A stretch of DNA of 42,010 nt from Candidatus Omnitrophota bacterium (GCA_021735105.1 JAIPHS010000003.1:1-42010); one strand, 5' to 3'. Positions 33,593 through 39,948 are shown, numbered from the stretch's first letter. Numbers and translations are program-made. The notes: a model not told the origin generated them from the letters alone.

Positions 33593-34141
33593 GTGCGTTT
33601 TTTAATACTATTTATATTCTTAGTTTTTTGTTCAATTAATCTATTTGCTTTGGGCCTAAAGAGCTCTGTGTTTGAAAATGGCGGCTACATACCAGATCGT
33701 TATACTTGTGATGGAAAAAATTATTCACCGCCTTTGAGCTGGGACAATTTGCCAAAAGACACCAAGAGCATTGCCCTAGTTGTTGATGATTTAAATGCTC
33801 CGCTTGGTATTTGGGTCCATTGGCTTATCTATAATTTACCAATTGATAAAGAGGGCATTGAGGAAAATATTAGCAATGAAAAAATAGACTCTTTAGGGGC
33901 ACAGCAGGGCAAAAATGATTTTGGCCAGATAAGTTATGGTGGGCCATGCCCGCCTTCTGGGCCAGCTCATAAATATTCATTTAGACTATATGCCTTAGAT
34001 AAAAATATTACAACTGAGAATGAGATTGATAAATCTGAATTCATGAAGTTAATTCAGGGCCATATCATAGCGCAGACAAAATTGTCAGGATTTTATCAAC
34101 GCCGGCAGAACAAAAAAGGAGAAAAGGATGAAAAAAATTAA
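33593..34141 (+). CDS. YbhB/YbcL-type PEBP family protein, exported
   Basis: This 182-residue protein is of the phosphatidylethanolamine-binding protein family, YbhB/YbcL branch. An N-terminal signal peptide (MRFLILFIFLVFCSINLFA) indicates export. YTCDGKNYSPPLSWDNLPKDTKSIALVVDD, WVHWLIYNLP, GQISYGGPCPPSGPAHKYSF and the terminal helix match the family, whose bacterial members have no firm function. The start is a GTG with a poly-G Shine-Dalgarno. Its end overlaps the enolase start by 14 bases. It is probably a passenger in the biosynthetic operon; no link to lysine metabolism is evident. Confidence 0.85.
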   Translation: MRFLILFIFLVFCSINLFALGLKSSVFENGGYIPDRYTCDGKNYSPPLSWDNLPKDTKSIALVVDDLNAPLGIWVHWLIYNLPIDKEGIEENISNEKIDSLGAQQGKNDFGQISYGGPCPPSGPAHKYSFRLYALDKNITTENEIDKSEFMKLIQGHIIAQTKLSGFYQRRQNKKGEKDEKN

Positions 34142-35402
34142 ATCTGTTAAAGCAAGAGAAATTATTGATTCACGGGGAAATCCTACAGTAGAAGTAGATG
34201 TTTTATTAAGTGAAGGAGTTTTAGCTAGAGCAGCTGTTCCCTCGGGTGCTTCAACTGGTGAATTTGAGGCCCTAGAATTACGGGATAAAAACAAAAAAAG
34301 ATTTTTAGGCAAAGGTGTCCAAAAAGCGGTTAAAAATGTTAATCAAAAAATAGCACCAAAAATTAAAGGTAAGGTTTCTGATTATAAGAAAATCGATAAG
34401 CTTCTTCTTGATTTAGATGGTACTCTGAATAAAAAAAAGTTAGGGGCTAATGCAATTTTAGGAGTATCTTTAGCTGTAGCTAAAGCAGCAGCTAAATCGG
34501 AAGGCAAACCTTTTTATAGATATTTAGGCAAAGCAAAAGCAAATATTTTGCCTCTGCCTTTGATGAATATTATAAACGGAGGAATGCATGCGGATAATAA
34601 TTTAGATATTCAAGAATTTATGATTATCCCGGCTGGTTTTAGTTCTTTTAAAAGGTCCTTACAGGCGGCTTGTGAAATATTCCATCAGCTCAAATCGATA
34701 TTGAAATCCAAAAAGCTTTCTACTTCCGTGGGGGATGAGGGCGGATTTGCCCCTAAATTAAAGAGTAATGAACAAGCTTTAAAACTTATCTTAAAAGCAA
34801 TAGATGAAGCCGGCTATATTCCCGGCCGTCATGTTTATTTGGCACTTGATTCAGCTGCTAGTTCATTCTATAAAAAAGGAAAGTACCTTTTTGAGGGAAA
34901 AATGAGAGATGTAAATTATATGGTTGATTTTTATGCTAAGATTTGCAGTAGGTATCCTATTGTATCTTTAGAAGACGGCCTATATGAAGAAGATTGGCAA
35001 GGTTGGCTTAAACTTAGCAAAAAATTGACTAGAAAAATACAGCTTGTCGGAGATGATTTATTTGTAACTAATACTGAGAGATTAAAGAGAGGTATTGATC
35101 AAAACATTGCCAATTCAATTTTGATTAAAGTTAACCAAATTGGTACCTTAACTGAAACTATAGAAGCAATTGATATGGCCCATGCGGCTGGTTATACTGC
35201 CGTTATATCACATCGTTCCGGTGAGACGGAAGACACTACTATAGCTCATTTAGCAGTGGGGGCATCAGCCGGCCAGATTAAAACTGGTTCTTTGTCTCGA
35301 ACCGATAGGGTTGCTAAATATAATGAACTTTTAAGAATCGAAGAGGAACTAGGTAAAAAAGCTGTCTATGGCGGAAAAACTTTTAAATATAAAGCGCGCT
35401 AA
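34128..35402 (+). CDS. eno: Enolase
   Basis: Enolase interconverts 2-phosphoglycerate and phosphoenolpyruvate. The 424-residue protein is canonical: AREIIDSRGNPTVEVDV, the loop VPSGASTGEFEALELRD, the metal-binding ALDSAAS, SLEDGLYEEDW and GDDLFVTN, the catalytic Lys in ILIKVNQIGTLTETIEA, and SHRSGETEDTTIAHLAVG. The start is preceded by AAGGAGAAAAGG. It overlaps the upstream PEBP gene by 14 bases and the downstream FtsB-like gene by 35 bases. The eno-ftsB pairing is conserved in many bacteria. Confidence 0.96.
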   Translation: MKKIKSVKAREIIDSRGNPTVEVDVLLSEGVLARAAVPSGASTGEFEALELRDKNKKRFLGKGVQKAVKNVNQKIAPKIKGKVSDYKKIDKLLLDLDGTLNKKKLGANAILGVSLAVAKAAAKSEGKPFYRYLGKAKANILPLPLMNIINGGMHADNNLDIQEFMIIPAGFSSFKRSLQAACEIFHQLKSILKSKKLSTSVGDEGGFAPKLKSNEQALKLILKAIDEAGYIPGRHVYLALDSAASSFYKKGKYLFEGKMRDVNYMVDFYAKICSRYPIVSLEDGLYEEDWQGWLKLSKKLTRKIQLVGDDLFVTNTERLKRGIDQNIANSILIKVNQIGTLTETIEAIDMAHAAGYTAVISHRSGETEDTTIAHLAVGASAGQIKTGSLSRTDRVAKYNELLRIEEELGKKAVYGGKTFKYKAR

Positions 35403-35664
35403 ATTTTTAAAACTATTGTTGCTGGGAGTAGCAATTTTTATTTTAGCAATGATAGTCTATTTTCCTGATTATTCTAAATTAAAAAACTTAAAGGAAGAAA
35501 ACCAAAAATTAATCAAAAAAATCGATAATTTAAAGAAAGATATTATAAATTATGAGATTAAAAATAAAAAATTAGAAGAGAATTCTTATTTTTATGAAAA
35601 AATTGCTCGGGAAAAGCTAGGTGTTGCCCGGGAAGATGAGATATTAGTTGACATAGAAGAATAA
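35368..35664 (+). CDS. ftsB: FtsB/DivIC-family cell division protein
   Basis: This small bitopic protein of 98 residues has a basic N terminus, one membrane helix (about residues 14-32), a coiled coil (about 35-75) and the family's C-terminal motif YEKIAREKLGVAREDEIL. FtsB/DivIC connects FtsL and FtsQ/DivIB in the divisome. The start overlaps the end of eno by 35 bases in another frame, so translation is probably coupled; position directly after eno matches the usual ftsB location. The -35 of the tRNA promoter lies in the last codons of this gene. Confidence 0.82.
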   Translation: MAEKLLNIKRAKFLKLLLLGVAIFILAMIVYFPDYSKLKNLKEENQKLIKKIDNLKKDIINYEIKNKKLEENSYFYEKIAREKLGVAREDEILVDIEE

Positions 35665-35675
35665 GATTGTACAAT
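35648..35675 (+). promoter_or_regulatory. Promoter of the initiator tRNA gene
   Basis: A perfect TTGACA (35648-35653) and TACAAT (35670-35675) are separated by 16 bases. The tRNA begins 11 bases after the -10, giving a leader of a few bases. The -35 lies inside the end of ftsB. Confidence 0.75.
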
Positions 35676-35686
35676 ACTAAAACAAT

Positions 35687-35763
<77 letters not shown>

Positions 35764-35772
35764 GAAAAACAC

Positions 35773-35808
35773 AATCCCAGCTTACATATCTGTAGGTTGG
35801 GGTTTTTT
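35773..35808 (+). terminator. Rho-independent terminator after the initiator tRNA
   Basis: A 14-base-pair stem (35773-35786 with 35791-35804, three G:U pairs) with a four-base loop runs into a T-tract (35803-35808). It ends the tRNA transcript. Confidence 0.85.
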
Positions 35809-35899
35809 ATTAATTATTATTTTTGTTAGTTAAATATGATTAAGAATTAATTTTTCAAGCTTAAATCTATTGGTGAACCGAGAACGTAAGTTTGATTTT

Positions 35900-35928
35900 T
35901 TTGCGTACTAACAAAAAAGTGATATAAT
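35900..35928 (+). promoter_or_regulatory. Promoter of the multi-pass membrane protein gene
   Basis: TATAAT at 35923-35928, with a weak -35 (TTTGCG, 35900-35905) 17 bases upstream. The 3' half (AAAGTGATATAATTT) resembles the promoter at 36.59 kb. The rest of the 226-base gap after the tRNA holds the terminator, heptad repeats and a Shine-Dalgarno (AGGAGG); nothing else is seen. Confidence 0.55.
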
Positions 35929-35929
35929 T

Positions 35930-35950
35930 TAAGTCTTAAGTCCTAAGTTA
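35930..35950 (+). repeat. Degenerate heptanucleotide tandem repeat
   Basis: TAAGTCT, TAAGTCC and TAAGTTA stand in direct succession. In the AGTCYWA phase these are AGTCTTA and AGTCCTA, related to the (AGTCCAA)3 array in dapB. The repeat covers the probable transcription start of the following gene. Confidence 0.55.
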
Positions 35951-35989
35951 ATATTTTTAGACTTTGAACTGATTTAAACAGGAGGTAAA

Positions 35990-36580
35990 ATGGAAGGAAG
36001 TTTGAATATTGAAAGATGTTTCAAAGATGCATTAGAGGTATACAAACAACATTGGCAGATGTTGGTAGTTTTGAATATTATTTTAGGCCTTTTAATATTT
36101 GCAACTTTAGGTATTATGGCTGGCCCTTTGATTGCTGGGTATAATTTTGTATTAATAGAATTACTTCGTAAGAAGAAAGAAAGAGTTGAAATTTCTGATT
36201 TGTTCAAGTTCTTCGATAGATTTTGGCTATTGGCCGGTTTATTTTTTCTTCAATTGATAATAATATTGGGAGGGACTATATTGTTGATTATTCCGGGAAT
36301 TATTTTTTCGATAATGCTGCTATATGTTTTTTATCTTGCCGCAGATAAAAGCCTATCTCCTCAAGAAGCAATAAAGAGAAGTTGGAAGATTGTCTCGGAT
36401 AAAGGGTTTTGGCCTAACTTTGCTATTGTTGTCTTAAGCGTAATTATTATGATGTTTGTACAGATGGTGCCTTTTTTAGGTTATGTGTTAGGATTTTTTG
36501 TTTCACCATTTACGGTTTTATTGATTGCTTCTGCATATATTCAGCAAGTTGATGAAGGCCAGGGAGAACTAAATTTATAA
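35990..36580 (+). CDS. Multi-pass membrane protein of unknown function (DUF975/YciC-like)
   Basis: The 196-residue product has a short cytoplasmic N terminus (MEGSLNIERCFKDALEVYKQHW) followed by about four to five hydrophobic segments (about residues 25-55, 75-115, 140-165 and 168-188). The phrase LSPQEAIKRSWKIVSDKGFWPNF between helices is typical of the DUF975/YciC/glycerophosphodiesterase-membrane-domain group of small integral membrane proteins, for which no activity is established. The Shine-Dalgarno AGGAGG (35981-35986) lies close to the ATG. It has its own promoter and is followed 28 bases later by another small gene with a very similar promoter. Confidence 0.7.
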   Translation: MEGSLNIERCFKDALEVYKQHWQMLVVLNIILGLLIFATLGIMAGPLIAGYNFVLIELLRKKKERVEISDLFKFFDRFWLLAGLFFLQLIIILGGTILLIIPGIIFSIMLLYVFYLAADKSLSPQEAIKRSWKIVSDKGFWPNFAIVVLSVIIMMFVQMVPFLGYVLGFFVSPFTVLLIASAYIQQVDEGQGELNL

Positions 36581-36602
36581 ACTAGCAAAAGAGTGATATA
36601 AT
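36574..36602 (+). promoter_or_regulatory. Promoter of the 90-residue protein gene, predicted leaderless
   Basis: TTTATA at 36574-36579 and TATAAT at 36597-36602 are 17 bases apart. The GTG start at 36609 lies 6 bases after the -10, with no Shine-Dalgarno, so transcription and translation should begin together. Confidence 0.6.
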
Positions 36603-36608
36603 TTTTTT

Positions 36609-36881
36609 GTGGCTAATAAATTTATTAAAATTATACTGGCTCTTTCAATCTTTATAGCTAGTATTTCTTTATTTTATAAATTTGTCTTAGAACCCTTTCA
36701 GCAAAAAAATAAATTAGATCAATGCATCCAAACGTTAGAAGAGCATCATAGCCAACGATGGAATAATTCTTGTAAAGCGTTGGGGCTTGAAGAAGGGTGT
36801 GGCCTAGATAAAGATGCCGCGACCATTCATCTTAGGGTTTATGAAAATGAAAAAGAAGATTGTTATAGAAAATATGAGTGA
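36609..36881 (+). CDS. Small membrane-anchored or secreted Cys-containing protein
   Basis: The protein has 90 residues. An N-terminal hydrophobic segment (about residues 5-27) acts as a signal anchor or signal peptide. The rest is a small domain with four Cys residues in the arrangement LDQCIQ...WNNSCKALG...GCGLD...EDCYRKYE. I recall similar short proteins with the C-W-C-C-C-KY pattern from many candidate-phylum genomes, annotated only as hypothetical; this recollection cannot be checked here. In the periplasm the Cys residues may form two disulfides. The start is a GTG placed for a leaderless transcript. No function is assigned. Confidence 0.65.
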   Translation: MANKFIKIILALSIFIASISLFYKFVLEPFQQKNKLDQCIQTLEEHHSQRWNNSCKALGLEEGCGLDKDAATIHLRVYENEKEDCYRKYE

Positions 36882-36899
36882 GATATTAAGCAAAAATAT

Positions 36900-36928
36900 T
36901 TGAAGTAAGACAGATAACATGGTAAAAT
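36900..36928 (+). promoter_or_regulatory. Promoter of the 33-residue protein gene
   Basis: TTGAAG at 36900-36905 and TAAAAT at 36923-36928 are 17 bases apart. A leader of about 27 bases with a strong Shine-Dalgarno (AGGAGGTGAG, 36950-36959) follows. Confidence 0.65.
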
Positions 36929-36962
36929 GAATATGTTAATGAAATATTAAGGAGGTGAGAAT

Positions 36963-37064
36963 ATGGCTAAGCAAAAAAGATGTGCTGCTAAGACAAAGGC
37001 AGGCAAAAAATGTAAAAATAAAGCATCTGGAAAATCAAAGTTTTGCGCTGTTCATAAGAAATAA
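36963..37064 (+). CDS. 33-residue Cys/His mini-protein, probably zinc-binding
   Basis: A short reading frame gives MAKQKRCAAKTKAGKKCKNK and then ASGKSKFCAVHKK. The spacing C-x9-C-x10-C-x2-H with a Thr-Lys-x-Gly-Lys-x-Cys core is a compact, very basic zinc-knuckle-like pattern that I recall from small phage and bacterial proteins of the type C-x-A-x-T-x-x-G-x-x-C...C-x-x-H. It is real rather than a chance frame: it has its own sigma70-like promoter, a near-perfect Shine-Dalgarno and a strong intrinsic terminator just downstream, so it is a complete monocistronic unit. Nucleic-acid binding is a reasonable guess from charge and motif; no function is known to me. Confidence 0.75.
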   Translation: MAKQKRCAAKTKAGKKCKNKASGKSKFCAVHKK

Positions 37065-37091
37065 TTTTCAATAGCTTCTTTTGTTTTTTAT

Positions 37092-37123
37092 CAAAAAGGG
37101 AGAGGTCTTACTCTCTCTTTTTG
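37092..37123 (+). terminator. Rho-independent terminator after the mini-protein gene
   Basis: A 13-base-pair stem (37092-37104 with 37111-37123, one G:U) with a six-base loop; the 3' arm ends in CTTTTTG. A-tract and T-tract flanks allow termination in both directions. Confidence 0.8.
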
Positions 37124-37145
37124 TATTCTAGAAAAATCAAACCTC

Positions 37146-37172
37146 TTGACTAAAAGTTTTGTTTATGATAAT
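37146..37172 (+). promoter_or_regulatory. Probable promoter of the ompA-like lipoprotein gene
   Basis: TTGACT at 37146-37151 is followed by GATAAT at 37167-37172 with a 15-base spacer, shorter than ideal. It would give a leader of about 130 bases before the ATG at 37309, which is long for this window. Confidence 0.45.
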
Positions 37173-37215
37173 CTAAATTGCTTGATTTTTAAGGGATTTT
37201 AGAAGATTCTACCTG

Positions 37216-37266
37216 AAAATTTATTAAGTGTTAAGTAAAGAAGGTAAATCTATAAAATTTATTAAG
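37216..37266 (+). repeat. 13-base direct repeat in the ompA-like leader
   Basis: AAAATTTATTAAG occurs at 37216-37228 and again at 37254-37266, with start points 38 bases apart, within the long leader. The low complexity of the sequence makes chance possible. Confidence 0.5.
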
Positions 37267-37277
37267 GGGGCATAACC

Positions 37278-37305
37278 CTAAATAATTACATTTTCAATGG
37301 GAGGA
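37278..37305 (+). repeat. 28-base leader element, copy 2 (in front of the ompA-like gene)
   Basis: It matches 30709-30736 (dapF-dapA junction) at 27 of 28 bases and, as there, ends in the Shine-Dalgarno GGGAGGA. It stands just after a small hairpin-like AGGG...CCCT. Confidence 0.7.
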
Positions 37306-37308
37306 AGT

Positions 37309-37944
37309 ATGAAGAACAAAATACTTTTGTTATTAGTTGTATCTGTTTTTATTCTAAATGGCTGTGCTGTGGTCTTTCAGAAAGGAAGGCGTTCTGATGT
37401 TGAAAAAATTGAAACTTTAAAAGAAGAGCTTGAAAGTTTAAAGCATGCAAGAAAAGTTTTAGAAAGACGTCTAGCCACAGAGTTGAAAAATCAAGATGTT
37501 CGTTTGGAGATGGCAGAAAAAGGACTAGTGATTACTTTTGTTGCGGAAGTTCTTTTTGACTCAGGTAAAGTAGATATAAAAAAAGACAGTGAAGCAATGT
37601 TAGATAAGGTAGCTAGGATTTTGAAAGAAGAGGTTCCCGATAATGAGATTGGCATAGAAGGCCATACTGATAATGTTCCGATTAAGCGTTCAGGTTGGGA
37701 TTCAAATTGGGAACTTTCAGCTCAACGTGCCTTAAGCGTCTTATATTACTTAGAAAAACAAGGAGTTAGTCCAAGAAGGCTTTCGGCAAGAGGGTATGGC
37801 CCTTATAAGCCAGTTGCTTCAAATGATACAAAAAAAGGGCGTCAATTAAATCGAAGAGTAGAAGTAGTAGTTTTACCTAAGGCAATGACTAAGATAGAAC
37901 CAAAAGATACTGAAGAAGTTTATTCAGAGGAGGAATTGAAATGA
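37309..37944 (+). CDS. OmpA/Pal-family peptidoglycan-binding lipoprotein
   Basis: The 211-residue protein has a lipoprotein signal peptide ending in the lipobox LNGC (Cys19), a short coiled-coil stretch (about 30-65) and a C-terminal OmpA-like domain (about 80-190). The domain shows VLFDSGKVDIKK, IGIEGHTDNVPI, NWELSAQRALSVLYYL and LSARGYGPYKPVASNDTKKGRQLNRRVEVVV, including the Asp and Arg that bind diaminopimelate of peptidoglycan. It should tether the outer membrane to the wall, like Pal. The ATG at 37309 is chosen because GGGAGG (37299-37304) precedes it; an ATG at 37297 overlaps that Shine-Dalgarno. Lnt and RseP elsewhere in the window fit this lipoprotein lifestyle. Without TolB next to it, calling it Pal would be premature. 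Confidence 0.9.
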   Translation: MKNKILLLLVVSVFILNGCAVVFQKGRRSDVEKIETLKEELESLKHARKVLERRLATELKNQDVRLEMAEKGLVITFVAEVLFDSGKVDIKKDSEAMLDKVARILKEEVPDNEIGIEGHTDNVPIKRSGWDSNWELSAQRALSVLYYLEKQGVSPRRLSARGYGPYKPVASNDTKKGRQLNRRVEVVVLPKAMTKIEPKDTEEVYSEEELK

Positions 37945-38321
37945 AGAATAATGTTTGGATAATAAGCTTACTTGTTGGGCTTATGGTGGTTCTGGTTATA
38001 GGAGGAGTTTCTCTTTTGGTTAAAGTTAATACTTTATCGAAAGAATATAAACAAGAAAGTGCAAAAAATATAAGTTTAGAAAAAACTATAGAGGATTTAA
38101 AAGAGAAAAATGAAGGCCTTCAAGAAAAGGTTAGGCAGTTAGATGTACAGAATGTTTCCTCCAGTGAGGCTATAAGTAATTTAAAGAAAGAGAATAAGCA
38201 GCTTCTTGTGGATGTTGAACAGCTTGAGTCAAAAATTAAAACATCAGAGAAAGACAATCAATCGTTAGAAGAAGATTCTAGAAAAGAAGAGTCAGAAGAC
38301 GAAAGCTCTAAAAAGCAATAA
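37941..38321 (+). CDS. Membrane-anchored coiled-coil protein
   Basis: This 126-residue protein has one N-terminal membrane helix (about residues 6-28), a coiled coil (about 30-105) and a very acidic, Ser-rich tail (ESEDESSKKQ). It overlaps the OmpA-like lipoprotein gene by 4 bases (ATGA) and has its own Shine-Dalgarno (GAGGAGG), so the two are made together. It may be an inner-membrane partner of the lipoprotein across the periplasm. I do not recognise a family; coiled coils of this kind give poor homology evidence. Confidence 0.7.
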   Translation: MKNNVWIISLLVGLMVVLVIGGVSLLVKVNTLSKEYKQESAKNISLEKTIEDLKEKNEGLQEKVRQLDVQNVSSSEAISNLKKENKQLLVDVEQLESKIKTSEKDNQSLEEDSRKEESEDESSKKQ

Positions 38322-38353
38322 CTTTTGGGGTTTTATAACTTCGTTTTATAAAA

Positions 38354-38373
38354 AAGGGGGCAGACGCCCCCTT
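38354..38373 (+). terminator. GC-rich hairpin between the OmpA-like operon and uppS
   Basis: AAGGGGGC and GCCCCCTT form a perfect 8-base-pair stem with loop AGAC. The T-tract is only two bases on the plus strand, while on the minus strand the stem is followed by six T. It probably limits read-through into uppS but is a better terminator for the opposite direction. Confidence 0.55.
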
Positions 38374-38395
38374 AAATATTATATAGGCAGTTGAA

Positions 38396-39106
38396 ATGGG
38401 TTTAATGATTCCTTATCATGTTGCAATTATAATGGATGGTAATGGCCGGTGGGCCAAAGAAAAAGGGTTGTCTAGAACCGAAGGCCATAAACAAGGGGCT
38501 CAAAGGGTAAAAGAAGTAGCCAGAGAGGCAAAAAAGAAAGGAGTAAAAGTTTTAACTCTTTTTGCTTTTTCTACCGAAAATTGGAATAGGCCTAAGTCTG
38601 AGATAAAATATTTATTTAGTTATTTAAAAAAATTTCTAACTAATTACAAAGAAGAATTAATTAAAGAAGGTATAAAACTTAAAATAATCGGGCGTAGAGA
38701 TAAGCTTGGCAAGAAAATTCTTAATAAAATTAATGAAGTTGAAGAGGCTACCTCTGGTAATGCTGATTTTTTTCTAAATATCGCCATAGATTATGGCGGC
38801 CGGTGGGATATAGTTAATGCTGCCAAAGCAGTTATAAAAGCTGTAAATAATAATTCTTTAAAAGAAGAAAAAATAGATGAAAAAATATTTAACAATTATC
38901 TTTCTTTGTCGGAGTTTAGTGATCCGGATATTTTAGTAAGAACTTCTGGGGAAAAGAGAATTAGTAATTTTCTTGTTTGGCAAACTGCCTATACTGAGTT
39001 TTATTTCCCCAAAGTCTTATGGCCGGATTTTACTAAAGAATGGGTTGATAATATTATCGAAGAATATTCGGGGAGGGTAAGAAAGTTTGGACAAATCAAT
39101 GCTTAA
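38396..39106 (+). CDS. uppS: Undecaprenyl diphosphate synthase (isoprenyl transferase)
   Basis: UppS is a cis-prenyltransferase that makes the C55 carrier lipid for peptidoglycan and LPS. The 236-residue protein shows HVAIIMDGNGRWAKEKG (catalytic Asp), EGHKQGAQRVKEVAREA, FAFSTENWNRPKSE and the C-terminal DILVRTSGEKRISNFLVWQ, with TEFYFPKVLWPDF. The ATG at 38396 or one three codons later could be the start. A TATTAT-like -10 lies 12-18 bases upstream. It is the first gene of the conserved uppS-cdsA-dxr-rseP cluster. Confidence 0.95.
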   Translation: MGLMIPYHVAIIMDGNGRWAKEKGLSRTEGHKQGAQRVKEVAREAKKKGVKVLTLFAFSTENWNRPKSEIKYLFSYLKKFLTNYKEELIKEGIKLKIIGRRDKLGKKILNKINEVEEATSGNADFFLNIAIDYGGRWDIVNAAKAVIKAVNNNSLKEEKIDEKIFNNYLSLSEFSDPDILVRTSGEKRISNFLVWQTAYTEFYFPKVLWPDFTKEWVDNIIEEYSGRVRKFGQINA

Positions 39107-39890
39107 AAGATTAATATTTTCTATTGTTTTAGCTGTTGTAGCAGTTATGGGAATTGTTTCTTATCCACTTTGCGGTATATTTGTGACTCTTTTTATATTT
39201 ATTGCACTTTATGAGTTTTTTTATATGGTTGAAAAGAAAAAGGTAAGAATGTTTAAGCCGGTAGGGCTTGCCATAGGCCTTTTAATTCCGATAACAATTT
39301 ATTTTGGTTTTTCAATAAAAGAAGGCTGGCAATTTCTTTTTGTGGTTGTAGGCTTATTTCTTTTATTTCTTTTGGAGTTAACTAAAAAAAGAGCTCATCA
39401 ACCAATACTTTCGATTTCAGCTACTATTTTTGGTGTTTTATATATTTCTTGGTGTTTTAGTTTTGTAATTAGGATTCGTCAGTTGCCGGAAGGTGCATTG
39501 CTTTTAGGCTTTTTGGTTTTAGTTACTAAATCGTCGGATATTGGAGCATATCTTTGGGGTAAAAGTTTTGGCAAAACTTCCTTGATAAAGAAGATAAGCC
39601 CTAAGAAGACCCTTGAGGGGACTGCTGGTGGATTTTTCACAAGTTTAGGAGTAGGTTTAATCTATTCATTATTTATTGAAAGCATTGGTTTTTGGGAAAA
39701 GTTTTTTTTAATTGTAATTTTAGCTGTTGTTTCTCAACTGGGGGATCTTTTTGAATCTTTAATTAAAAGAGATTGCCAGGTCAAGGATTCGGGAAAAATG
39801 TTTTTAACTATGGGAGGAGTTTTGGATGTTATCGATAGTTTGATTTTCACAGCCCCCACCTTTTATGTCTATATTACAATGATGCGCTAG
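39087..39890 (+). CDS. cdsA: Phosphatidate cytidylyltransferase
   Basis: CdsA makes CDP-diacylglycerol, the precursor of all major phospholipids. It is a polytopic membrane protein of 267 residues with about seven hydrophobic segments. The central KSSDIGAYLWGKSFGKTSLIKKISPKKTLEGTAGG and the C-terminal signature QVKDSGKMFLTMGGVLDVIDSLIFTAP identify it. The usual signature reads PGHGGxLDRxDS; here His and Arg are replaced (TMGGVLDVIDS), while both Asp residues are kept. A TTG start at 39087 is chosen because GGGAGGG (39071-39077) is 9 bases upstream; the alternative ATG at 39099 has no Shine-Dalgarno. It overlaps uppS by 20 bases. Confidence 0.88.
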   Translation: MDKSMLKRLIFSIVLAVVAVMGIVSYPLCGIFVTLFIFIALYEFFYMVEKKKVRMFKPVGLAIGLLIPITIYFGFSIKEGWQFLFVVVGLFLLFLLELTKKRAHQPILSISATIFGVLYISWCFSFVIRIRQLPEGALLLGFLVLVTKSSDIGAYLWGKSFGKTSLIKKISPKKTLEGTAGGFFTSLGVGLIYSLFIESIGFWEKFFLIVILAVVSQLGDLFESLIKRDCQVKDSGKMFLTMGGVLDVIDSLIFTAPTFYVYITMMR

Positions 39891-39893
39891 GGG

Positions 39894-39935
39894 AGAAGAT
39901 AGAAGTTAGAAGATAGAAGATAGAAGTTAGAAGTT
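39894..39935 (+). repeat. Heptanucleotide tandem repeat (AGAAGWT)6 before dxr
   Basis: Six contiguous 7-base units, AGAAGAT or AGAAGTT, start 3 bases after the cdsA stop and end 13 bases before the dxr ATG; a degenerate AGAAATA follows. The purine-rich units are the only Shine-Dalgarno-like sequence ahead of dxr. Confidence 0.85.
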
Positions 39936-39948
39936 AGAAATAAAGATT

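Noticed and set aside
39894..39942. CRISPR-like array before dxr
   Set aside because: Units are 7 bases, contiguous and without spacers, so this is a tandem repeat, and no cas gene is present.
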